Positions 22,741 through 34,395 of a stretch of 64,000 nucleotides of DNA are shown piece by piece. The notes under the pieces were generated by a model. It ran no database searches and was not told where the DNA came from. It was given only the letters and a program-made list of their open reading frames with translations. This DNA is from Takakia lepidozioides (taxonomy: Eukaryota; Streptophyta; Takakiopsida; Takakiales; Takakiaceae), in NCBI GenBank assembly GCA_030704615.1, contig CM060732.1, positions 6,946,001-7,010,000 of the forward strand, given 5' to 3'. How positions within the stretch are numbered: position 1 is the first letter of the stretch; each line of letters begins with the position of its first letter. Made by a program: the position numbers and the translations under genes.

Positions 22741-24490
22741 TTGGAGCGAAAATGCGAATGCGGCGCCGCATTTCCGTTAAGTACCATCACGAAGTTACAC
22801 ATCCGTACTTGTTGGAAGAAAATGCGGCACCGCATTTCCGTTCCACCTTCAATACCTTAGTTGTTGAACGGAAATACGGTGCCGCATTTCCGTCCCACAG
22901 CTCCATGTATGATTCAAAAGGGAAATGCGGCGCCGCATTTCCGTTCTGGAATGTCGAAAGGTGCGATTCGGACGGGAATGAGGCACAACATTTCAGTTCC
23001 CGTGGTTCATGATTTTCAATGTGAACGGAAGTGCGGTACCACATTTCCGTTCCCCCTTCACATACGTTAGTTGATGAATGGAAATGCCATGCCACATTTC
23101 CGTTCGGGAAAGTATAGAGGTCTCACCTGGACAAAAATGCGCTGCCGCATTTCCGGTCTCGAAATTTTGAAGGTCTCACATGGATGGAAATGCGGCAACA
23201 CATTTCCGTAGCACAGCTCCAGGCCCCATATAGAAAACGGAAATGCGGCGCCGCATTTCCGTTCTAGAATGTCGGAAGGTGCGACTCAGACGGAAATGCG
23301 GTGCCGCATTTCTGTTCCCGTTGCGCACGATTTTCAGTCAGAACGGAAATGCGGTACCGCATTTCCGTTCTGTAGAGTATTAACGTCTGACGCTGCGGAA
23401 ATGCTGTGCCGCATTTTCGTTCCACAGCTCCATGCCTCACATACAAAACAGAAATGCGGCGCCGCATTTCCGTTTTGGAATGTCAGAAGGTGCGACTCCG
23501 ACGGAAATGCGGTACCGCATTTCAGTTCCGATGTTTCAGGATATTTCATCAGAACGGAAATGCGGTGCCGCATTTCCCTTTTGAATCTAATACATTCCGT
23601 TCTGGAATGTTGGGAGGTGCGACTCGGATGGAAATGCGTTGGCGCATTTCAGTTCCGATGGTTCACGATTTTCAGTCAGAACGGAAATGCGGTACCGCAT
23701 TTCCGTTCTGGAATGTTTGGTAGGTGCGACTCGGATGGAAATACGCTGCCGCATTTCAGTTCAGATGGTTCACGACTTTCAGTCAGAACGGAAATGCGGT
23801 ACCGCATTTCCGTTCTGGATAGTATGAATGTCTCAAGCGGTCGGAATTGCGCTGTATGAAGCTGTCGGAATCGCACTCGGCTCCATGCATCAGATACAAA
23901 ATCGAAATGCGACGCCGCATTTCCGTTCTGGAATGTCGGAAAGTGCGACTCCGACAGAAATGCGGTGCCGCATTTATGTTCCCGTTGTTCATAATTCTCA
24001 ATCAGAACGGAAATGCGGTACCGCATTTCCGTTCCACCTTCACATACCGTACTTGGTGGATGGAAATGCGGTACCGCATTTCCGTTATGGAGAGTATGAA
24101 TGTCTTTTAAGGACGGAAATGTGCTGGCAGCATTTCTATCCCTCAGCTCCATGCATCAGATACAAAATGGAAATGCGGCGCCGCATTTCCGTTCTGGAAT
24201 GTCGGAAAAGTGCGACTCGGACGGAAATGCGGTGCCTCATTTCTGTTCCCGTTGTTCATAATTCTCAATCAGAACGGAAATGCGGTACCGCATTTCCGTT
24301 CCACCTTCACATACCGTGCTTGCTGGATGGAAATGCGTTACCGCATTTCCGTTCTGGAGAGTATAAAGGTTTCTTCCGGACGGAAACTCGGTGCCGCATT
24401 TCCGTCGCTCTGGTGCATGACCAAGAAGCAAAACGGAAATGCGGCTCCGTATTTCCGTCCACCAGCAATCGAAAGAATCACTCGGGACGG
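22741..24490. repeat. Type-1 palindrome array between ParB copy B and MULE copy 3
   Basis: The longest type-1 array here, with about 30 palindromes. Both edges match the other arrays: the ParB side starts with AATGCGGCGCCGCATTTCCG and TTAAGTACCATC, and the MULE side ends with the GTGCATGACC and AGCAATCGAAAG spacers. The right 900 bp repeats 1-735 almost base for base. Spacer order in the middle varies, consistent with unequal exchange. Confidence 0.95.
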
Positions 24491-25240
24491 GAAATCTGGA
24501 ACCTGAATGGGTTGCATTGTTCCGAAACAACATTGCGGCCAGTCTTGATGAGCACAACTTGGTTGTCTGACCGTTTAACCAACAGTCCTGGCACTTGTCA
24601 GTGCAAACGTTCCTGTCTGCACCGAGAATACTGCTGGATCCACCCTCAGGAGAAACTGTCAGGAGATGTTATTTCGTCGCCGAATCGGCCATCATTGTCA
24701 TACTTACTGGCTATGGAATCAAACCTCCCACCTTCATGCATGTAGCTTGAAACAATACTTTCCACTTCAATGTGCGACTTCCAATCGTCGATGGACTCCG
24801 CAGATCCACTTAGATGGTGCCTGTGAGCCTGGGACTGTCGCTATACTGAACCTCGCACTTGCCAAGTCTGTGCGGTGTTCGATGGCTCCGAATTCCTACG
24901 CTATAGTTTGCTGTCCTCCGCAACTTGGGAGAGCCTGGATCCCAAACGAGGGAGGACTTTGCAGAGTGACTGAAACTTACCTTTGTTCCAAATTCAAGCT
25001 CAAACCGGGCACAGTTTATTTGGAAGAAGAAAGGAAGGATGTTCCTGGACAGGTTGACGAGACCATTGTCGTGCTAGGTAACGACGGAGGTTGCAGAATC
25101 GAATGGCACGTTCCCCCGTCAGACACCATCCTGTACCGAGCTGTGGGAATGCCCATTCCCTTTCCGAATCAGTCGCTGCCCACACCATCCACAAAGGAGT
25201 CCGAAACCGAGAGGCGGCCACTGCCAACAGAGAGGTATGC
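24491..25240 (+). other. 5' region of family-1 MULE copy 3 with conserved open frame
   Basis: A frame starting with ATG at 24,666 is open to 25,313 and matches the frame in copy 1 (905 onward). It includes LKPGTVYLEEERKDVPGQVD. A donor-like AGAG/GTATGC at about 25,232 could splice it to the MDVFDISD-type exon beginning near 25,285. No known domain; it may be 5' untranslated sequence that happens to be open. Confidence 0.45.
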
Positions 25241-28200
25241 AACGATAATCATTCCCGACCTGGACCGTCAGACCCTCCATAGCTTCTTGTGTGGACGTAT
25301 TCGACATTTCTGACAAGGAAGATGATTGCATTGAGGTACCCATGTCCTCCACACGGTCGTTCAAATCCGGCATGGACGTCTCTGTCGGTGCTACGATGTG
25401 CCCTCGAGCATAACTCCAACCCGGTCCATTGTGCAGCTCCTACGACAACATCACCTCGATGGTTCTCGCTCCGAGCTGGCTGCTCTCGACTATGCCAAAT
25501 TCCCAATCAGAAAGGTAACTTTCTGCCTCCCGAAGTCGATGGCAATGTCATCTTCGAGTTTCCACCTGTTTCTTCGTCAAAGAAAGCCTCCGGGATGTTA
25601 ACAGACATGGATCGAAAGCATGACGGACACCCCTGGTGTGTGACGAAGACCAGTAGCACGAAAATTGCTGATGGTGTTCGTGTACGATATGTCCTCTGTG
25701 CGGGGAAGCTGAGGTGCCTCAATCCCACCTGCTTCCACTTTCTCTCCAAAGGAGGGCGGGGAAACGAGACGGATTGGACTGGCACAACGCATCATCCATT
25801 CATTGTCTCCAGCCAAGCTCCTGCGGGTTCTTTCAAGTGTGCACATTGCAAAGAACCACCGACGTGCATGTCCATGTGCAGAGCCAAGCAATATTACGTT
25901 ATCCATTTGCTCCCGGACTTGACTAGAGCTTGCATACACGTTGGGGTCCACTGCCACCCCTTGGCGAGAGGCAACATGCGTGAGGCTGTGCAGGAAGCAC
26001 ACGACATCATAAAAGAGGAGGTGAAATTGAGCCCCGGAGCCAGACCAAAGCAGATTCAGCTGAAGGCAGCCCACAAGATTGCTCTTGGCAAAATCATGTC
26101 TGAAGATGGTTTCCGACCGAGAGCCCTTGACCGAAGACGAGATGCGTGACCTCTTGGAGTCTGTCTCGCACGTTTGTAGTCCGAATGTGCGGAATCACAT
26201 CGTATCTTGCAAGCAGGAGTTCGGCAGGGGGTCGGACATGTACTCAATCCTGGAGGTGAAACGAATGACTGGATATGACTACATCCAAGGTAGCAGGTTT
26301 CCAGGGCAAGGCAGCGAATCCGATCGTTGTTACATTTTCAAAATGTCGACGTGTGGGCCTGGGAGTGGAGTCGACTTGGTCACTCGCATGACAACTGGAA
26401 ACTTGTCGAATGCTTGGGTGATGTTTGATCACATCAAGCGAATTACAAACCATCAGTGGGTGACTATGGGTGCGCATGTTTATGACTATCACTCCAAGAG
26501 GCTCATGACGATTGCAATCTGCGAGATGAAAGGGGAGGACACACAGTCCGAAATGCATCTGTGGGAGGGCATAAACCAGCAGATGGCAAGGGCGGGATTG
26601 CCAGAGCCCAATTTCAGGGGATTCATGGCAGACAACGCTCAGGCCAACTGGGCAGCGGTGCGGCGTGTGTACGGTGAGGACCGCAATGTTCCAATGGAGG
26701 GGAATGAGAGATCCTGTGGATTCCATTGGATGCAGAGTCTATCCCACTACACTACCAATTTGTTGCTAGCTCATTCCAGGCTGAACACCGTGTCCTTTGT
26801 ACGGCGTGGAAGGATGCACCCACATTTGATGACGCGGAGGTTAAGTTTGCTATCATCGAGGCTTGTGGAACACGTCAGGTGCAGTGGAGACAACCAATCT
26901 GGGAGCATTGCACAGCTGGTTGGGGTGGTGGCATTTTCGGTATCGACAGTTCGGACAGTACATGCGGGAGGTAGGCTGCTGTCAATTTCGTTCATTTGTC
27001 TTTATGTTACGGACATTTCGATTGGTCCCTCACCATTGTTTGTGTCCTTCTAGGAGCGGTGCTTGGATTCCGACACGGACATGCCGAACACGAATATGGC
27101 AGAATCGGTCCACTCCTCCTGGCGAGCGTCTTCTGCCGCACATCTGGTGGACGTAGTGACGGCCACAACGGAGGACATCGACAGAGCAATCATGCAGCAA
27201 GCCACGTACTACAAGTTCCTGAGCGGCAAACAATGGGCTTTGGGCCGGACAGGGAGGAATTGTTGGTACGAACAGCTTCGAGGTCCAAGAATCCAGTGAA
27301 ATGGGCGACAGCATTGCGAGAGAAGATCAAAGGGACGCCTCTGCACCGCAGAGGTGAACACCTAGAGGGGGACGTCCGGACTCGCCCTGTCAGGCGGAGG
27401 ATTGAAGAGGAACCCGGGTGCGAAGAGGATTCCTGGAGATCCGACAGGAACATTCGGACAGCACCTCGAGGTCCCGTCATGTTGCCGCACAATGTGTCTT
27501 CCAGCAGTGGAAGCCCAAGAAATTCCAGATCGCCGTCGCCTTCAACCGGGGATTTCGTGCAAAAAAATTCCCACCGCTCCCTTGCCCCACATTCCGCCCG
27601 CTGTTATGCAGTATGGCCAAGCCATTGTGGAGACGACTGTGTCTGCATCACAGTGGAGAATTGCTCGCACAAAGCCGTCGTTTCGAGGAAGGTGTTCCGC
27701 AATTCGTGTGGATACACGGCAACGTTGTTTAGAGATGATAAGGAGGAATCCAGATGGGGCTGTCCCTGCTCCTACTTTTACAGGAAGATTTGTCCATGCA
27801 AAGTTTGCGGAGGCGACAACCACCTAGTTCTGGTTCTGCAGGCACGACATTATGACTTGCGTGTATGGAAAGCCCAAGTACGGCATACAAACAATGCCAG
27901 AGGCTCCCCCGGTGTGGCCGGTGGAACCAGGCTGCGATCTGAGTCAGGTTGAGGCCGACGCCCTTACCGCCGCAGGATTTCGGATGGTGCAGCGCACTGA
28001 CGTCCCCAGAGAACCATTTCCGCTTCCACAGCCTCCACCACCGACCCCTGTGAGAGCAAGAACAATGGGACACGACAGCTCTAAGCATCCTACACACCGT
28101 TGGGGGAAACCGAAGAGGCGGCGACCTCCCTCAAAAGTGAACGAGACAAGGATGGGGAATGCACTTCGGATGAACTGTACAATCCAGAGCTCGACAGAAG

Positions 28201-28490
28201 TGCCCCCACCAGGATTCGGGCGTGTGTATCAGATGGCCACGGCGGGCTCAGCTGTTCGCAATGAGGTGTACACCATCACCATCACCATTTCAGAATTACC
28301 CACCTGCAATTGCACCGACTTCCAGATCTTGGCGAACAAGGGGGCATCATACTGCCCTTGCAAGCATTTGTACTACGTGTACCTAAAGAGACTCCGTTGT
28401 AATTCCACAACTCATCACTTCATACATGCACCAGGGTTGAGCCCCCAGGAGGTTCACACTCTTCTGAATATGGATCCAGGGGACCAGTGA
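25241..28490 (+). pseudogene. MULE transposase with SWIM finger, family 1 copy 3 (complete but mutated)
   Basis: Complete gene in normal order, probably the reference structure for the family. Zinc-binding region 25,680-25,970; DDE core with AWVMFDHIKR and MADNAQANW (about 26,410-26,660); exon 1 ends at 26,970; 83-bp intron 26,971-27,053; polar exon 2 with RGPVMLPHNVSSSSGSP; SWIM finger with CNC at 28,305-28,313 and CPCKH at 28,353-28,367; stop at 28,490. Differences from copy 1 that kill the frame: a lost base near 25,520, an extra base near 26,110, a lost base near 26,757, and CAG to TAG at about 27,829. There are few enough that the copy is probably recent, or that some are sequencing errors in homopolymers. 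Confidence 0.9.
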
Positions 28491-29292
28491 GCTTGGCTTG
28501 CGGTCCCAATACAATGGTACGCCCATCCTTTTCGGATAGTAGAACTGTACTGCTGCCAGTACCTCAGACTCTGGCCACAGAAAGGTCCGACATATGTCTT
28601 GCCTACCAGTAACATGTTTTGCTCGAACTAAGATATTACTATATCGTTCACTTGCTTCCACGTGCATGTATTTTTGTATGTTGGAGGGTTCATGTTTTTC
28701 TGCTAAATGCGGCGCCGCATTTCCAAGTATCGTCGTAGGTACTGGCAGAGGCGGCCTTTGCCAACACCAAAACGCTCCGAAATTTCGCACGTGCGAACCC
28801 TATTGCGGCACCTTATTTCCCAGTTCAGTTGCAAACCTTTCCCACCGAATACCCGAAGAAGACAGAATTGTGAAGTACTGCAGACTGTATTGGTGCAGAC
28901 TCCATTGGTTCAATCGCGGCAAAAGGGTCAGTTTCATTCCAATGTTAAGGCATGTAAAACCGCGGAATACTCTATACAGGCCAGTATGCGACATCCTTTT
29001 GCAGTGGTATACTGGATTTCCCGTTGCACGGTCACTTATTTCCATGAGCGGATCTAAAAAACCATGAGCGGACTTGTTACTGACGACATATCTTCGCCGC
29101 ATTACATGATCTGGAACGTCCAAAAACGGCAAGGTCAAATAAAAAACTATTATTTTAATACTTGTTTAATCTGCCGCATTTCCAAATTTGGAGGAGTCCG
29201 CTCATGAAATCCACGTATCTTAGACTTCGGCTCACCGCTCATGCGGCTCATGGCTCATGGCTCATGGTTTCTGCTCATGAAATAGTAAAACC
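28491..29292 (+). mobile_element. 3' region and terminus of MULE copy 3
   Basis: 3' untranslated region, a single type-1 palindrome at 28,704-28,724, then the terminal module. The inverted pair is CATGAGCGGAC (29,063-29,073) and GTCCGCTCATG (29,196-29,206), followed by GCTCATG repeats and CTCATGAAATAG (to 29,285), then TAAAACCTC. The sequence then continues as GTACCCGGCAAAGC, a family-2 ParB-gene exon. Confidence 0.75.
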
Positions 29293-30075
29293 TCGTACCC
29301 GGCAAAGCTTCGGATTCCTCTCTGCCGCTTGGTACCATTGCAGGTGGTGAAACCTGCCCTTCCAGGCGATATCGACAAGCTGAAATTCTCTTTCCGGGAG
29401 GGATATCGAATGGGGTCTGCCGCATTTTATGCTTCCATTGAGAACGACCACGGAGCTTCTCATGCCACACTTCCGATGAGGTGGACAAATGGGGTCCCCA
29501 TTGGCAAAGGCGAAATGAGGAGTTCGAGAGATTGATTGCTACTGATCCTCTTTTCCAGCACTTGTCCGGAAAGATGTTTTACGTGTGGGACGGCAATCAT
29601 CGCCTCCTGGCATGGATGGATTACATAGCCCAAGCCCACCCCAACGACCTAGATTGGCTATATGCCGTGCAGTGTGTTGTGCTAAAGGTTGCGGGGCCCA
29701 AAGATCGAAGTCTTCTCAAAGCTGCTATGGCAGACATCAACTCGTAAGTTACAATGCCTCTTGCTTTGCAACTTTGAATTTGAAAGTCATTTCATCGCCA
29801 ATCGTCATATTTGTTGCAAATTCTCATTTCAGTATCGTTTAATGGAAATGTGGCATTGCAGGGTGACTGAGAATGCCTTCATTGCCACCAACTTGTCCCA
29901 CATGCTCTTCCGAGAGAAGGATATTGGGAAGCAAGGGGTGCAAGAGTTTGCCAATTTGCTCAGTGCCGACCTCCTGCGCAAGTCGGAGGCAAAGGCAGAC
30001 AGAACCTGGTATAGGCTGAGCATGGGCACCATCGTGGACTACATATTCTGGGTACAGCTCCCAACTCTTTTGTTG
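29293..30075 (+). pseudogene. ParB-like domain exons, family 2 (fragment)
   Basis: Begins inside YPAKLRIPLCRLVPLQ and gives an apparently intact ParB/Srx-like domain: VVKPALPGDIDKLKFSF, then FYVWDGNHRLLAWM with DGNHR at 29,589-29,603, then LLKAAMADINS. A 119-bp intron (about 29,744-29,862) leads to the helical exon VTENAFIATNLSHMLF...DRTWYRLSM, which ends at a GTACAG donor near 30,052. The following intron runs straight into a type-1 array. No stop codon is seen in this fragment. Very similar to 38,961-39,696. Confidence 0.7.
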
Positions 30076-30094
30076 TCATAATCTGTCTTTCTAT

Positions 30095-31195
30095 TTTCCA
30101 GAACGGAAATGCGGCTACTCATTTCCGTCCAACATGCAACGCCTGTAACAGTGGAACAGTAATGCGGCACCGCATTTCCATCCAGGGGAATCCTTTCTAC
30201 TTTCCAGAATGGAAATGCGGCACCGCATTTCCGTCTGTGGAATCCTTTCTACTTTGCTGAACGGAAATGGGGCACAGCATGCGCCGCCAAATTTCCGTTG
30301 TGATTGTAAGTAATGAGACAGTGCAACTGAAATGCGGCACCGCATTTCCGTCCGGGGGAAACCTTTATACTCTCCAGAACGGAAATGCGGTGCCGCATTT
30401 CCGTCCAACAAGTAAGGTATGTGACAGTGGAACGGAAATGCGGTACCGCATTTCCGTTGTGATTGAAAATCATGAACCACCGCAACTGAAATGTGGCACC
30501 GCATTTCCGTCTGAGTCGCAACTTCCGACATTCCAGAACGGAAATGCGGCGCCGCATTTCCATTTTGTATCTCAGGCATGAAGCTGTGGGACGGAAATGC
30601 GGCATCGCATTTCCGTCCGGGGGAAATCTTCATACTCTCCAGAACGGAAATGCGGTACTGCATTTCCGTTCAACAAGTAAGGTATGTGACATTGGAACGG
30701 AAATGCGGTACCGCATTTCCGTTGTGATTGTAAATCATGAACCACTGCAACTGAAAATGCGGCACTGCATTTCCGTCCGAGTCGCACCTTCGGACTTTCC
30801 CGAACGGAAATGCAGCGCCGCATTTCCGTTTTGTATCTCAGGCATGGAGGTGTGGGACGGAAATGCGACACCGCATTTCCGTCTAGGGGAAACCTTTATA
30901 CTTTCCAGAACGGAAATGTGGTGCCGCATTTCCGTCCAACAAGTAAGGTATGTGACAGTGGAACGGAAATGCGGCACAACATTTCCGTTGTGATTGAAAA
31001 TCATGAAACAATGCAAATGAAATGCGGCATCGCATTTCCGTCCGAGTCGTACCTTCGGACTTTCTAGAACGGAAATGCGGCGCCGCATTTCCGTTTTGTA
31101 TGCCAAGCATGAAACCACATTTCTGTTCGGGATGCTACTTAACGGAAATGCGGCGCCGCATTTGCGTTTTCACTCTAACTCATCAGACGCTGGGA
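30095..31195. repeat. Type-1 palindrome array, reverse orientation, upstream of ParB copy C
   Basis: About 20 palindromes with the same 26-bp spacers as the other arrays, but all reverse complemented and in reverse order. This fits ParB copy C being on the plus strand: the ParB-side edge (GTTTTCACTCTAACTCATCA, about 31,165) faces copy C. The far side meets a family-2 ParB fragment rather than a MULE, so this composite is broken. Confidence 0.95.
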
Positions 31196-31525
31196 CGGAA
31201 ATGCCATGATATGTGAACACGTGGACCCATAGAATTGCGGCACCGCTTTTTGATGTCTGCACTCATGCTGGCTAAAGTGGCAGGAGGCGGCGCGGCCTGA
31301 CCGTTGGTTAATGATGTTTGTTTTGCGGACGCCAGGCGTACATTTGACGATTCGAATTTCGTAATGACGCATAGTCCTCGAGGAGACACTTCCATCCCAG
31401 CCTTTCAAACCAAAGCGGTGCATCATCGCCGTTTCATCTTCATTTGTCGTGTCTACTCAGTCACCCCTCTCGCGCCCTTTCCATCTGCACTCTTCGCCCC
31501 TTTTCCGCGTCTGTTTTCTTCTTAT
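31196..31525 (+). promoter_or_regulatory. 5' leader and promoter region of ParB gene copy C
   Basis: Same conserved leader as copies A and B, now on the plus strand. G-box CACGTG at 31,218-31,223, central block with GGTTAATGATGTTTG, then a pyrimidine-rich leader (CTCTCGCGCCCTTTCC) immediately before the N-terminal exon. Promoter role inferred. Confidence 0.45.
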
Positions 31526-32792
31526 GCTCCAACCTGAGAGGGAGGAAGTTCCTGCACCAGAGAAGAGACATCGTCGCAAGCTCCGCAAGTTGTACTTCGG
31601 GCGAAGGCCAATGCCGAAGGGGAGGAAGCAGATGTGTCTTCAAGAGGAGATGGTCATCTTGTAGCAGCAGGCAACGCAGGCAACCCAGCCACCAGTGAGA
31701 GCTCCGTGCTATTGGGATGCGCGCTGCTGATCGAGCACCGAAACCCTCCCTCATTTTTGTTGTGCAATTCTTAGACTGTATGGTAGGACACTTGAATGCA
31801 GAAGATGTTTGCATGCCTAACTCGAAAGGTGGAGGTGGTGGAGGGATCGCAAGAATCCGAAGAGCCGCAGGAAGAATCCGTGGAACGAGCTGCAGCACGC
31901 ACACCCAGCCGATCCACGAGTATGGGTCTCCGTGCCGGGCCTAGCCCTGTGCGTTTCAAGGGCGCGGTTTGGAAAGGAAAGGCTTTGCAATTCCAAGCCC
32001 CAGAGAGCAGTCGCGTTTGAAGGTCATGGAGAATTGCCAGCAGGAGTCGGGCCCTTCTCCGGCAAAGACGAAGAAGAAGCAGCCCGTCCTTGAACTGGTT
32101 TCTGAACCGGACCGGTCCCCCCCAGGAGAATAAAGTAGAAGGGTGCAGTGTAGATTCAAATGCATCAGACGCCTTCACCTGTAAGAAGGAAGAAGCAGAA
32201 GGCAAACAGGGGGAGGTTGGAGCAGTCTCCCGCAAAACCGATTCCACGAGCTGAAGCCCAGTTCTTGCTTGATTTCCAGCCAGGTGATGTTGGGGGCTTC
32301 TCTACTGCAGCAAAGGCAATGGGATCGACCGATTTTGTGGATCTGTCAACAGAGGAGGGTGTTGCTGCTCAATGTTCGCAGCAGCACTTCACCACCTTTC
32401 AGGAAGAACTTCAGAATGCTGCAGGCCCGGAGGAGGCCTCTGCAATTCGAGAATTGTCCGCAAAGACTCCCCAGACTTCAGCTGTTGTTGGGGATGCTCC
32501 AGCTGCTCAGCCCCTACCGCCACCTGCAGAAATGTCTCCGGAGGAATTCCAAAGTGCAGCGGATACAATGTTGGAGGAGACACACAGTAGCATTGGCAGA
32601 GTTCTGGGCAGCAAGGTATTCCAGCGGGCTCTTTGAGTTCCACTCTGTTGCATGGTCTCCCTTCCCATCGTCAGGCAAGCTCTTCTAGGAGATGTGGACA
32701 AGCTCAAGTTTGCATTTCGAGAAGGGTACCGCCTAGGTTTGCCAGCCTTCTCCGTTTCCATTGAGAATGAGGACGGCGAAACTCGTGGACCC
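31526..32792 (+). pseudogene. ParB-methyltransferase gene, family 1 copy C (3'-truncated)
   Basis: N-terminal exon with RRKLRKLYFGRRPMPKG (from about 31,565), ending in MVIL followed by TAG, where copy A has CAG. An intron-like break precedes the exon starting at 31,796 (KMFACLTRKVEVVEGSQ), then the linker, SPAKPIPRAEAQFLLDFQ (32,226) and MSPEEFQSAADTMLEETHSS (32,530). TGA follows QRAL at 32,635, where copy A reads on. The ParB domain starts (VSLPIVRQALLGDVDKLKF, GYRLGLPAFSVSIENED) and is cut at 32,792 by a minus-strand LTR, so the nucleotide-site motif is lost. Confidence 0.75.
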
Positions 32793-33721
32793 TGTCGAGC
32801 GGCTTTTACTCACTCATCCCTTCGCTATCCGAGGTGGAAACTCCAAGATAGAAGAGTTGGATATCTCTAAGCACTCAGCCCGCTTAGAGCAATCACTCAT
32901 GACCTACAGCTAGTGAATCATGGTTGTGCTTCCTATTTGTATTTCTTCTTGCCTTCATGTTAGCAATTTACCTTACTGTGTATATTGAAGCATCAGTTTG
33001 CTTCAGTATCTATCAGGTTCCATTCACTCATCCATTCATTCCACAGCTTCACTCATGTCTCTCTACACAGTATGATTGTATCGAATAAGTATCAGATTAA
33101 GATTTATCAGGTATCAGGCCAATGCCATGGTGTCTTTAATCCGCCCTACTGTATGATTCTACAGCCTGCATGAATTAAGCATCAGACAAGTCATCTTCCC
33201 ATCTTCGTCGTTTCCTCCATTCCTGGTTCTGTTCCCGCTCTCCGCTTCATCTCCTCTCCCTCTGACCAAGTAGTGCTCTCCAAGAAGTGATCCCCTTCCT
33301 GTTGCTGCTCCGCCTAATCTCCCCGCAAGCTATTCTAACCACCTAACTAACTAGCTGTCACCCCTGAAATAACACGTTCCCTCTGCAGATATCGTTCCCT
33401 GTCAATGATACCGTTCCCTATGTATGCTGTGACGGGCTGTGACAAGCTATGTCGGGCTGTGACTGTGCCGGACTGTGACTGGCTGTGTGAAGTTGTGTCA
33501 GGCTGTGTCGTGCTGTGACTGGCTGTGATAGACTGTGATTGACTGTGACAGACTGTGTAAGGCTGTGTCGGACTGTGTCGGGCTGTGTAAGGCCGTGATA
33601 GACTATGATAGGCTGTGTACGACTGTCTACCACCCATAAAGCCTGTGCTGTCACCCCTAAGGCCTCTGTTGATCTAAGTCTACCATCTGTGAGTCTGCAC
33701 AAAAATTAAGGGTACCCCACA
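32793..33721 (-). mobile_element. Gypsy-type LTR, minus strand
   Basis: On the minus strand it starts TGTGGGGTACCCTTAATTTT (at 33,721) and ends AAAGCCGCTCGACA (at 32,793), the TGT...ACA form usual for LTRs. It shares sequence with 46,770-47,436 and 10,431-10,872. A CACAGCC-type short tandem array lies at 33,425-33,620. No matching target duplication is seen, and the ParB gene does not resume on the far side, so this is not a simple solo-LTR insertion. Confidence 0.7.
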
Positions 33722-34395
33722 ATCCTGCATCCCACAAGGCTCTCGTCTGCTCCCCTGTCATCTTCATTTTTCCAAGCAGGGCTCTGTCCAGATGTGGAAG
33801 GCGGAAATACCACGTATGGATCAGATTTGAGACATAGCAATAGAAGAATGGCCACAACTACTGACTTTCCAGGTGGGGATGAAAAATACTGAGAAAAATA
33901 AATGAACCAGATTGCACAATCCTGTAAGTATCTGAGAGGAATCATGTAAAGAAATCTGACAATCATCAGTACCAGGCCAAAGAATGCCACAGGTACCAAT
34001 GTCCAACATCAATCCACCTCCTATCCAAAATGTGAAAAATCCAAAGCACGTGGGATTCATGCACCTTCTCAACAGCCAATAAGTTGGCTTTCTTCAAAGC
34101 CTTTGCAGGAGTGCCAAGAGGGCTTTGGATGGCTTCCACAGATTCCTGGCATAATTATAACTGTCAAATATAATTACAATTACCAAAACCATCACAATCT
34201 GAAGACACATGTCCTCCTGACCACACATTCTCAATACCATTTGATCTTACTCTAGTCACATTGTTCAACACTAGACCACCCTTAAAAGGACCTGCCAGAA
34301 GAATTCAATTTCGAATTTGCTGTTGAGCCTCAAACAAACAATAAGAAAACCAAAGAACACAACCCCAAAAAACTGAGATTTTTTTCCATTTTGGC
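33722..34395. other. Unassigned 670 bp, AT-richer
   Basis: No repeat family or domain recognised. On the minus strand two short frames (34,072-33,821 and 33,999-33,706) are rich in hydrophobic residues (GLVLMIVRFLYMIPL) and could be a decayed membrane-protein exon, but the support is weak. The composition is visibly different from the flanking elements. Confidence 0.4.

Larger units (their letters stand above)
21413..29292. mobile_element. Composite element B: ParB gene, palindrome array, MULE copy 3, right terminus
   Basis: The best example of the divergent arrangement. From left to right: ParB-methyltransferase copy B (minus, cut by the gap), G-box leader, type-1 array, MULE 5' region, transposase-SWIM gene (plus), 3' CTCATG terminal module. 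The right end abuts a family-2 ParB exon at 29,293, in the codons for YPAKLRIP, which fits insertion into another element. Confidence 0.6.

Noticed and set aside
5063-29206. Exact 24,000-bp offset between the 3' modules of MULE copies 1 and 3
   Set aside because: The elements are near-identical at their ends but flanks differ and the intervening lengths are made of unrelated pieces; the round number is coincidence.
32793-33721. Clean solo-LTR insertion with target duplication
   Set aside because: The bases on the two sides do not match as a short direct repeat and the interrupted ParB exon does not resume on the far side.
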